Source: Candidatus Cloacimonadota bacterium
GTDB lineage: Bacteria; Cloacimonadota; Cloacimonadia; Cloacimonadales; Cloacimonadaceae
Reading direction: 5' to 3'
Assembly (NCBI GenBank): GCA_028703735.1
Contig: JAQVMI010000037.1
Span: 1-10,660 of the forward strand
DNA: 10,660 nucleotides
This document shows positions 1 through 5,408 of the stretch, in pieces. Under the pieces are notes generated by a model that was given only the letters and a program-made list of their open reading frames with translations, made no database searches and was not told the origin of the DNA. Position 1 is the first letter of the stretch. Each line of letters starts with the position of its first letter. The position numbers were made by a program, and so were the translations under genes.

Positions 1-1135
1 TGGGTTCAAAACCATCCATCTCCACTAACAATTGATTCAAGGTTTGTTCACGTTCATCATGACCACCCCCTAAACCGGTTCCTCTATGCCTGCCAACTGC
101 ATCAATTTCATCGATAAATGTTATGCAAGGCGAATTCTTCTTGGCTTGTTCAAACAGATCACGAACTCTGGCTGCGCCTACACCTACAAACATCTCCACA
201 AAATCTGATCCACTAATAGAAAAGAAGGGAACTCCAGCTTCACCGGAAACTGCCTTTGCTAAAAGGGTTTTACCCGTGCCGGGTCTGCCTACCAATAAAA
301 CACCGCGAGGTATCCTTCCGCCTAAACGTTGGAACTTTTTGGGGTCTTTTAAGAATTCCACAATTTCCTGAAGTTCTTCTTTTGCTTCATCCACACCGGC
401 AACATCCTTAAAGGATATACCAGATTTACTTGCCTCATGCAGACGTGCTTTGCTTTTTCCAAAGCTGAATGCTTTGGAATTCTGGCTTCCCATGCTCCGG
501 AGAAAAAACACATAGAAAAGCACCAGAAGCAAAACCGGCAACAGATAAGAAAGCAAACCCGCCCAGCGTGATGGTCTGGTGGCACTTACCTTTATCCCAA
601 GTGAAACCAAAGAATCCACCAGGGAGGGGTTTTCGAAGGGGAGTGTGCTAAGATACTTCTTGTTTGCCAAATCCGAATACAGGATATCTTTTTCGGTAAA
701 TTGCACTTGTGCAACTTGTTGACTCCTTACCCGAATCATGAAATTGCTGAAGCTTTCCTTGCTTACGGGGTCGTTGGAATTACTGTAAGTGTGCAGAATA
801 AGCACCATTAAAAGCGTAAGTCCAATAATAAAAGGTATGGAAATGTTAGATTTTTTACCCTTTGCTACACTTGGGGAAATTGGTGCACTACCGGGTAAAC
901 GAGTTGGTGGAGTAGCATTCTTGTTGCGTTTCTTCACCAAGATCATGCGGATAATGCTAAACACAGAAATTATTATCAATGCATACATAAACCAACTTAT
1001 CATGGTAGAAAACTGCTCAAAAACATCCCTGGTAGCTGGCAGAACCTTGGGATCCAGCTTCAGGCTATCTTTCACCTGGGCAGTTAAATTGGTTAATGTA
1101 CCAAGTCCTAAGATTGTAATCACATATTTCATCAT
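1..1135 (-). CDS. ftsH: ATP-dependent zinc metalloprotease FtsH, N-terminal part (cut by left edge)
   Basis: Membrane-anchored AAA+ protease that degrades misassembled membrane proteins and short-lived regulators. 378 residues are readable; the second region of homology and the HEXXH zinc protease domain lie beyond the window. Visible: Walker A GRPGTGKT (283-290), the pore-loop region [20 protein letters not shown], Walker [13 protein letters not shown] (338-349) and [20 protein letters not shown]. Two membrane segments flanking a periplasmic part (about 98-115 and 192-212) are normal for FtsH. A third segment at about 46-67, followed by KKRNK, and a hydrophobic start ([14 protein letters not shown]) make an N-terminal extension of about 90 residues relative to E. 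coli. Two adjacent ATGs (1133-1135, 1130-1132) overlap the hpt stop by 4 or 1 bases, suggesting translational coupling; AGAAGAG lies upstream. Identity is certain; the function of the extension is unknown. Confidence 0.97.
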   Translation of the reverse strand, partial: MMKYVITILGLGTLTNLTAQVKDSLKLDPKVLPATRDVFEQFSTMISWFMYALIIISVFSIIRMILVKKRNKNATPPTRLPGSAPISPSVAKGKKSNISIPFIIGLTLLMVLILHTYSNSNDPVSKESFSNFMIRVRSQQVAQVQFTEKDILYSDLANKKYLSTLPFENPSLVDSLVSLGIKVSATRPSRWAGLLSYLLPVLLLVLFYVFFLRSMGSQNSKAFSFGKSKARLHEASKSGISFKDVAGVDEAKEELQEIVEFLKDPKKFQRLGGRIPRGVLLVGRPGTGKTLLAKAVSGEAGVPFFSISGSDFVEMFVGVGAARVRDLFEQAKKNSPCITFIDEIDAVGRHRGTGLGGGHDEREQTLNQLLVEMDGFEP

Positions 1136-1677
1136 AAATATAGCTCTTCTTTCAAAATACCTATATAGGGGAGATTGCGATACTTTTCGGCAAAATCCAA
1201 GCCGTATCCTACCACAAATTCATTTTTTACTTCGAATCCCACATAGTCAAAAACCACATCGATTTTATGAGCAGCGGGTTTATCCAAAAGAACACAGGTT
1301 CGAAGTGAATTTGGCTTATGCTGCCACAAATAGTCCTTTATATATTGCAGGGAAAGTCCGGAATCTACGATATCTTCCACCACAATTACATCTCGTCCGT
1401 TTATATCTATATCTATATCCTTGCGGATTTTTACAACACCACTACTACTGGTTCCAGCTCCATAGCTGCTTATAGCCAGGAAATCCATCTCTATGGGGAT
1501 GGAAATGCTGCGAACTAAATCAGCCATAAAGATAAAGCCACCCTTAAGGATGCCAATTAATACCGGGGTTTTTTCTTTATACTCAGTAGAAATTTCCAAA
1601 CCGATCTCCCGGATTCGGGTTTGTATCTTAAATTCATCAAAAAGCACGGCGGAAATATCACAGTTCATCAAGTTCAT
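1132..1677 (-). CDS. hpt: Hypoxanthine phosphoribosyltransferase
   Basis: Cytosolic purine-salvage enzyme converting hypoxanthine (and usually guanine) plus PRPP to IMP/GMP. At 181 residues it is the usual size. The PRPP-binding loop [14 protein letters not shown] is at 97-110, the mobile loop [11 protein letters not shown] at 70-80, LDKP at 131-134, the base-binding FDYVGFEV at 143-150 and the terminal [14 protein letters not shown] at 157-170; all match the Hpt family. The start MNLMN is chosen because GAGGA precedes the first ATG by 4 bases; the second ATG (residue 4) would be too far. It starts 9 bp after the tilS stop, and its TGA overlaps the ftsH start, so it is the middle gene of a tilS-hpt-ftsH operon. 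A TATATC triplet (1402-1419) encodes three D-I pairs in a loop, with no length change relative to E. coli Hpt. Confidence 0.97.
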   Translation of the reverse strand: MNLMNCDISAVLFDEFKIQTRIREIGLEISTEYKEKTPVLIGILKGGFIFMADLVRSISIPIEMDFLAISSYGAGTSSSGVVKIRKDIDIDINGRDVIVVEDIVDSGLSLQYIKDYLWQHKPNSLRTCVLLDKPAAHKIDVVFDYVGFEVKNEFVVGYGLDFAEKYRNLPYIGILKEELYL

Positions 1678-1686
1678 TGTTTCCTC

Positions 1687-3111
1687 TTATGGTTTTTTTC
1701 GGTTCGCAGCACGTTTGGGCTTTTCAGCAGTAGATTCGGCTATTATCTGTAAATAGTGGCTGCTGTTTTCATCATAACGAACCCGGTTATCAATTCTATG
1801 TCCCACAATCCAAAATATCTTTTCTCCATCATCCAAGATGGGAACGAAATCTCTATCAAATTTGGGGACTTTTTCGTCAATAAAAAACTCTTTCAATCGC
1901 TTAAAATTCGTCATTCCAAAAGGAATAAAGCGGTCTCCCAAATGACGGCATCTAATTTTGAAGGGATAGTTCACTTTATCGGCATCAACTAATATTTGAT
2001 ACTCTCCATTTTGTGGTTCAATATCTTTTGGCAGAACCTTTAAATACTTGAAACTAAAGCGGTAATCCCCATACACCGCGCGTGCTCTATCGGCATCAAT
2101 TTCCAATTCTACAGTGCTTAGGGTGGCTTCATCATCTTTCAGGTAAAAAATTAGCTCATCATAAAGTTTTCTTACCTTAACTCCATGAGACAGTATCAGT
2201 TCCTTGCATCCCTGTGATGCTAAGATATCCTCAATAGCTTCGGAGTGCGAGGTTAAAAAGTCATTTTCCAAACCGCAAACAGTTCTAAAAGCCTGTCTAA
2301 ATATATAGTACTGTTCCACAGAGCTAAGCTTCAGTAAAGCAGCCAAGTCCAGAATAACCTTGTGAGGTAAAACGTCTATAGAGATGCGCTTGAATTGCAA
2401 TTTAGAGCGTTCTTTTAGTAGCTTATCCGCTTGGTTTACAATTTCTGCTTGCCTGGCTAATCGCTCTACAATTGCGGGATTATATTCCTTTGCAATTTTG
2501 GGTATAAGATCATTCCTCAAGCGATTGCGGCTGAAGTTATTATCATTATTGCTGGCATCTTCACACCATGTGATATTCTTTGCAATTAATATAGACTCTA
2601 TTTCTGCATGCGTGAAGCACAGCATGGGGTGAACCACTTTCTCGTAGATAGGTTTTATTCCAGCCATGCCACCCAATCCTGAGCCACGAAACATGTTAAA
2701 CAGCACGGTTTCGGCTTGATCATTTTTGTGATGAGCCAGCAGGATTTTATCAAATTTGTAACTGTGCAAAACACTGTAAAAAACCTCAAAACGAAGGCTG
2801 CGAGCCAAGCTCTCCAGGTTTCCTTGTGAGGGGATGGATATCTTACGGATAATGAGTGGAACATTCAAACTTAAACAAAGCTGCCTTATTGCATCCTCAT
2901 CGTTTTGACTTTCCCTGCCACGTAATTGATGATTTACGTGAACTGCCAGTATGGAGATGTTTAAACTGTGCCTAAGACTGGATAACAACACAAGCAAAGC
3001 TGTGGAATCAGCACCCGCAGAACAGGTTATGATAACTTTATCACCGCTGTTTATCAGGTGTTTATGCTTAATATAATCTGTCAGTTTTTTTTGGGCACTG
3101 GCAAAATCCAT
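1687..3111 (-). CDS. tilS: tRNA(Ile)-lysidine synthetase TilS
   Basis: ATP-dependent enzyme that attaches lysine to C34 of the CAU-anticodon tRNA(Ile), switching it from Met to Ile identity; essential in most bacteria. At 474 residues it is the long form, with the N-terminal N-type ATP-pyrophosphatase domain and the C-terminal accessory domain. Visible: P-loop SAGADS (31-36), HVNHQLRGRESQNDEDA (58-74), LARSLRFEVF, the signature AHHKNDQAETVLFNMFRGSG (126-145), RNRLRNDLIP (195-204), and near the C-terminus CRHLGDRFIPFGM and LKEFFIDEKVP, typical of the TilS C-domain. The PP-loop, normally SGGxDS, has alanine at the first glycine. The start is preceded by GGAG at 7-8 bases. First gene of the operon with hpt and ftsH. 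The C-terminal tail PKRAANRKKP is very basic. Confidence 0.96.
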   Translation of the reverse strand: MDFASAQKKLTDYIKHKHLINSGDKVIITCSAGADSTALLVLLSSLRHSLNISILAVHVNHQLRGRESQNDEDAIRQLCLSLNVPLIIRKISIPSQGNLESLARSLRFEVFYSVLHSYKFDKILLAHHKNDQAETVLFNMFRGSGLGGMAGIKPIYEKVVHPMLCFTHAEIESILIAKNITWCEDASNNDNNFSRNRLRNDLIPKIAKEYNPAIVERLARQAEIVNQADKLLKERSKLQFKRISIDVLPHKVILDLAALLKLSSVEQYYIFRQAFRTVCGLENDFLTSHSEAIEDILASQGCKELILSHGVKVRKLYDELIFYLKDDEATLSTVELEIDADRARAVYGDYRFSFKYLKVLPKDIEPQNGEYQILVDADKVNYPFKIRCRHLGDRFIPFGMTNFKRLKEFFIDEKVPKFDRDFVPILDDGEKIFWIVGHRIDNRVRYDENSSHYLQIIAESTAEKPKRAANRKKP

Positions 3112-3150
3112 CCGCGATCTCCAAGGTAACGCTTATTTTCGTGTTTATGT

Positions 3151-3160
3151 TTATATATAT
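3151..3160 (-). promoter_or_regulatory. Possible -10 region of the tilS-hpt-ftsH operon
   Basis: The minus strand reads ATATATATAA about 40 bases upstream of the tilS ATG. No convincing -35 box was found at 16-18 bases, so this rests on AT-richness and position only. A promoter is expected somewhere here because the trxA terminator and the repeat cluster lie between this operon and the previous one. Confidence 0.25.
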
Positions 3161-3205
3161 CAGTAAGTTAATACATTCATTTCTAAAGTTCCATCATACT
3201 GCAAT

Positions 3206-3430
3206 GTCATTCCAGCGAAAGCAGGAATCCAGTCCATTTGTCATTCCTGCGAAAGCAGGAATCCACTCTATTAGATTCCGGATCAAGTCCGGAATGACAG
3301 CGTCTGTCTTTCCTGCGAAAGCAGGAATCTACTTTATTAAATTCCGGATCAAGTCCGGAATGACAGCGTCTGTCTTTCCTGCGAAGGCAGGAATCTACTT
3401 TATTAAATTCCGGATCAAGTCCGGAATGAC
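3206..3430. repeat. Tandem 59-bp two-hairpin repeat (3 full units plus a partial)
   Basis: Three units of 59 bp (3240-3298, 3306-3364, 3372-3430) on a 66-bp period, separated by the identical 7-mer AGCGTCT (3299-3305, 3365-3371). A partial fourth copy, holding only the first hairpin, lies at 3206-3230. Each unit contains stem ATTCCTGC-GAAA-GCAGGAAT (outer pair lost in units 2 and 3; loop GAAG in unit 3), then stem ATTCCGGA-TCAAG-TCCGGAAT, and ends in GGAATGAC. Sequences of this style (CATTCCTGCGAAAGCAGGAA, TTCCGGATCAAGTCCGGAA) are familiar as dispersed palindromic repeats in many bacteria; that statement is from memory. The units lie outside any gene, between the trxA terminator and the tilS promoter region. 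Open frames across it only translate the repeat. Confidence 0.92.
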
Positions 3431-3577
3431 AAAATCTAATCAGCAAGCAAACGCAGCACCTGAAGTTTAACAAGATACATCGAATATTACAAAAAAACAC
3501 ATTTTCTGAAAAAGCCCAATAGCTGTCAATAGCAAAATTATGCCAGGCTTATGGGGGCGTTTGCACCGCTGCATAAA

Positions 3578-3609
3578 TAAAGCCCGGAAGTATAGAAATC
3601 CGGGCTTTA
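3578..3609 (-). terminator. Rho-independent terminator of groES-trxA
   Basis: An 11-bp perfect stem TAAAGCCCGGA / TCCGGGCTTTA with a 10-base loop (3589-3598). On the minus strand it is followed by TTTAT and lies 20 bp past the trxA stop. The A/T arms would let it work in both directions, but no plus-strand gene precedes it. Confidence 0.85.
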
Positions 3610-3629
3610 ATACTTGCTTTGGTTAAAGT

Positions 3630-3950
3630 TTAGATATGCTTATTAAGCTTATCCAATATTTTGTCTTTCTGTACTAAACCGACCAATTGTTCATGAACGG
3701 TTCCCCCCACAAAAACTAACAAAGTGGGTATAGACATGATGGAGTATTTTGCGGCAATATCCGGTGATTCATCTACGTTCACAGATACAACCTTAGCTTT
3801 TCCCACTAATTCATCGGCAAGTTTATGCACTATGGGAGTTAATGCTTTGCAGGGTCCGCACCAAGGTGCCCAAAAATCTACGAGCACAGGGATGCTGGAT
3901 TTTAATACTTCTTCTTCGAATGCGGCGGATTTTACTTCGACTATAGCCAT
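3630..3950 (-). CDS. trxA: Thioredoxin
   Basis: Small cytosolic dithiol oxidoreductase that reduces protein disulfides with electrons from thioredoxin reductase. 106 residues, the normal length. The active site WCGPC is at 30-34 within VDFWAPWCGPCKALTPI; the buried Asp is in VLVDF; the cis-proline is in SIPTLLVF (P75); the conserved VNVDE and the GxxxxExLVG-like tail (GGTVHEQLVG) are present. The start MAIVEVKSAAF at 3950 is preferred because it gives the canonical N-terminus and lies 4 bp after the groES stop. An ATG 30 bases further upstream would run into the end of groES. The ribosome site is weak (GAG within the groES end), so translation is probably coupled to groES. Co-transcription with a chaperonin gene suggests expression under protein-folding stress; that is inference. 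Confidence 0.96.
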   Translation of the reverse strand: MAIVEVKSAAFEEEVLKSSIPVLVDFWAPWCGPCKALTPIVHKLADELVGKAKVVSVNVDESPDIAAKYSIMSIPTLLVFVGGTVHEQLVGLVQKDKILDKLNKHI

Positions 3951-3954
3951 AATA

Positions 3955-4227
3955 TTACTCAACAATAGCGAGGATATCACTCTTGGAAAGGATCAGCAGT
4001 TTGTCTCCATCGAGTTCTATTTCGGTTCCGGCATATTTTCCATAAAGTACTAAATCGCCAACTTTAACAAGTTTTTGAAGATCTTCATCGGTTCCTACGG
4101 CTATTATTTCTGCCATTTGTGGCTTTTCTTTTGCTGTATCAGGAATTATAATTCCCCCAATGGTCTTCTCCTGGGCGGCGTTGCGTATTTTCACAACAAC
4201 GTGATCTTCGATAGGTCTAAGTTTCAT
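3955..4227 (-). CDS. groES: Co-chaperonin GroES (Hsp10)
   Basis: Heptameric lid of the GroEL folding chamber. 90 residues, slightly shorter than E. coli GroES (97). It starts MKLRPIEDHVVVK, like the family's LRPLxDRVVVK. The mobile loop that contacts GroEL is EKTIGGIIIPDTAKEKPQ (20-37) with the GGIIIP tripeptide region. VKVGDLVLYGKYAGTEIELDG and the C-terminus ILSKSDILAIVE are diagnostic. The start at 4227 is chosen because TGGAGGT sits 4 bases before it; an ATG 12 bases upstream overlaps this ribosome site and would add MEVI. No groEL follows; trxA does, and the upstream neighbour is divergent. Regulation by HrcA is suggested by a degenerate CIRCE element at 4287-4313. Confidence 0.97.
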   Translation of the reverse strand: MKLRPIEDHVVVKIRNAAQEKTIGGIIIPDTAKEKPQMAEIIAVGTDEDLQKLVKVGDLVLYGKYAGTEIELDGDKLLILSKSDILAIVE

Positions 4228-4286
4228 TATTACCTCCATAAGTTATCTGGTTAATTTCAAAGATAAGATAAACACCATATGCTTCT

Positions 4287-4313
4287 TTAGCAAACACAAA
4301 ATTAGACTGCTAA
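4287..4313 (-). promoter_or_regulatory. Degenerate CIRCE operator (HrcA site) upstream of groES
   Basis: On the minus strand: TTAGCAGTC - 9 bases - GTTTGCTAA, total 27 bp. CIRCE is TTAGCACTC - N9 - GAGTGCTAA. The half-sites match 8/9 and 7/9 with exact N9 spacing and position about 60 bp before the groES start. It begins 4 bases after a TTGACA -35 box, where a bound repressor would block RNA polymerase. The HrcA role is known for groE operons in many phyla; use here is inferred. Confidence 0.65.
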
Positions 4314-4317
4314 TTTT

Positions 4318-4323
4318 TGTCAA
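4318..4323 (-). promoter_or_regulatory. Probable -35 box of the groES-trxA promoter
   Basis: The minus strand reads TTGACA, a perfect consensus, within ATTTTGCTTGACAAA. A -10 at 16-18 bases would fall inside the CIRCE-like palindrome (TTTTGT/TTTGTG) and is poor, so the exact start point is uncertain. Confidence 0.5.
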
Positions 4324-4523
4324 GCAAAATCAAAACCCAGTTTTGCAAAATTTTCCCACACTTTATAGACAGTGGAGATAAGTTATCTGTGGGGAATTGG
4401 AATTACCCACCCCATAACAAGCTTGTCAAGACAGAAGCTGAACCATATTTGAAAACTAATGTTCGGATTTGCGGTGTTTAAAATAGACGCCAAAGGTGGT
4501 GTGTAACACGCAGTTTCGTAACG

Positions 4524-4571
4524 ATTTATCCACTTCAACATATTTTGCTTGACAAATATCTGTGGATAAAT
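4524..4571. promoter_or_regulatory. Inverted pair of DnaA-box-like sites
   Basis: TGTGGATAA at 4561-4569 is the exact reverse complement of the DnaA box TTATCCACA. TTATCCACT at 4526-4534 matches 8/9. The two form a perfect 10-bp inverted repeat (ATTTATCCAC 4524-4533, GTGGATAAAT 4562-4571) that flanks the plus-strand -35 box. Weaker 7/9 matches lie at 4352-4360, 4373-4381 and 4388-4396. This could be a DnaA-controlled promoter, part of an origin, or an operator for another regulator. Confidence 0.45.
4549..4554 (+). promoter_or_regulatory. Probable -35 box for the 4629-7153 operon
   Basis: TTGACA, perfect consensus, 75 bp before the ATG at 4629. The best -10 at 16 bases is TAAACG, which is poor, so the promoter is only partly supported. 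Confidence 0.4.
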
Positions 4572-4628
4572 AAACGTTAGAACGTAAGCAAAACAAGGCA
4601 ATAACACTAACAAAATATGGAGGAACTA

Positions 4629-5408
4629 ATGAAAACAGCCATGCTGATTGGCATCCTGTTTGTATTCGTTAACGGGTTGCTGGCTCTGTCCAGCTATGGC
4701 ACATCTGCCCCCGTAGTGAATGACACCGTCGATCCGTCACTTTCTATTCTTACTCCCAACGGCGGCGAAGCTTGGTATATCGGTGATACCAATGATATCA
4801 CCTGGACTGCGTCCGACACAAATCTATCCCCCAATAGTGTCTATCTGTGGTATAGCCTGAATGGTGGAACTAATTACAGCTCTTTGGCAGAAGCCATAGC
4901 CAATAGCGGCAGCTACCCTTGGGAAATGCCATCTACAGAGAGTTATAACGCCAGAGTGCGCATCAAGGTATCCGATAGTTTTGGCAATTTCACTCAAAAA
5001 GCCAGTACCAGTAGCTTTACAATCACATACGTACCGCCAGATACGGTTCAGGCGGTTAATGTAAACATCTCTAATAATGTGGATGCTATCATCACCTGGC
5101 AACCTGTTACCCAAACCATCTACAACACACCCATCACCCCCGATGGCTATATTGTGCTGTATAACGAAACGCCTTATGTGGACGACCAGTTTTATTACTT
5201 TCTAACTGAGACAGCTAACCTTAGCTTCACCCACCTGCGTGTTGCACGCTTTCGCAGCCAGATGTTTTACCGCATTGTGGCTTACAAGGATTATAGCGGT
5301 AGAATGGCTGATGTTTTACAAGCAGCTAAAACAAATCCGGATGTTAAACTAAGCCTGGCAGATATCAAACAAGCCCTTGCATCCCAAACCTTTGGAGGTG
5401 GCAAATGA
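4629..5408 (+). CDS. Secreted protein with Kre9/KNH-like and fibronectin III-like domains
   Basis: 259 residues, no recognised catalytic function. A signal peptide is visible at about 1-26 (MKTAMLIGILFVFVNGLLAL, then SSYGTSA). Residues about 37-134 look like a Kre9/KNH-type beta-sandwich: LTPNGGEAWYIGDTNDITWT, then YSLNGGTNYSSLAEAI and SGSYPWEMPS, the pattern seen in many extracellular proteins of FCB-group bacteria. Residues 136-226 look like an Fn3 domain (PPDTVQAVNVNI ... AIITWQPV ... YRIVAYKDYSG). The start at 4629 follows GGAGGA by 4 bases; an ATG at 4617 overlaps that site. The TGA overlaps the next ATG by 4 bases, so the two exported proteins are likely co-translated. No T9SS-type C-terminal sorting domain was seen. 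The exported location is well supported; a binding or adhesion role is only an inference. Confidence 0.85.
   Translation: MKTAMLIGILFVFVNGLLALSSYGTSAPVVNDTVDPSLSILTPNGGEAWYIGDTNDITWTASDTNLSPNSVYLWYSLNGGTNYSSLAEAIANSGSYPWEMPSTESYNARVRIKVSDSFGNFTQKASTSSFTITYVPPDTVQAVNVNISNNVDAIITWQPVTQTIYNTPITPDGYIVLYNETPYVDDQFYYFLTETANLSFTHLRVARFRSQMFYRIVAYKDYSGRMADVLQAAKTNPDVKLSLADIKQALASQTFGGGK

Larger units (their letters stand above)
3112..3629. other. Intergenic region between trxA and tilS
   Basis: 518 bp without a gene. It contains the probable tilS promoter, the 3206-3430 palindromic repeat cluster and the trxA terminator. The stretch 3431-3577 shows no convincing signal. Confidence 0.7.
4316..4556. 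repeat. 15-bp perfect inverted repeat carrying two outward-facing -35 boxes
   Basis: TTTGTCAAGCAAAAT at 4316-4330 is the exact reverse complement of ATTTTGCTTGACAAA at 4542-4556. Both contain TTGACA reading outward, one toward groES and one toward the gene at 4629. Confidence 0.8.

Noticed and set aside
1402..1419. TATATC triplet repeat in hpt as a phase-variable tract
   Set aside because: A 6-bp unit change would keep the frame, and the length matches other Hpt proteins, so no switching is implied.
789..1475. 228-residue plus-strand frame over ftsH/hpt
   Set aside because: Antisense to two well-identified genes, no domain, poor start context.
3240..3430. CRISPR-like array
   Set aside because: The spacers are the same 7-mer each time and the units are 59 bp with internal palindromes, so this is a tandem repeat, not repeats with unique spacers; no cas genes are present.
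3141..3500. Overlapping open frames on both strands across the repeat cluster (about 100 residues each)
   Set aside because: They only translate the 66-bp repeats (recurring RIKSGMT and CHSGLDPE peptides), have no ribosome site and no independent coding signal.
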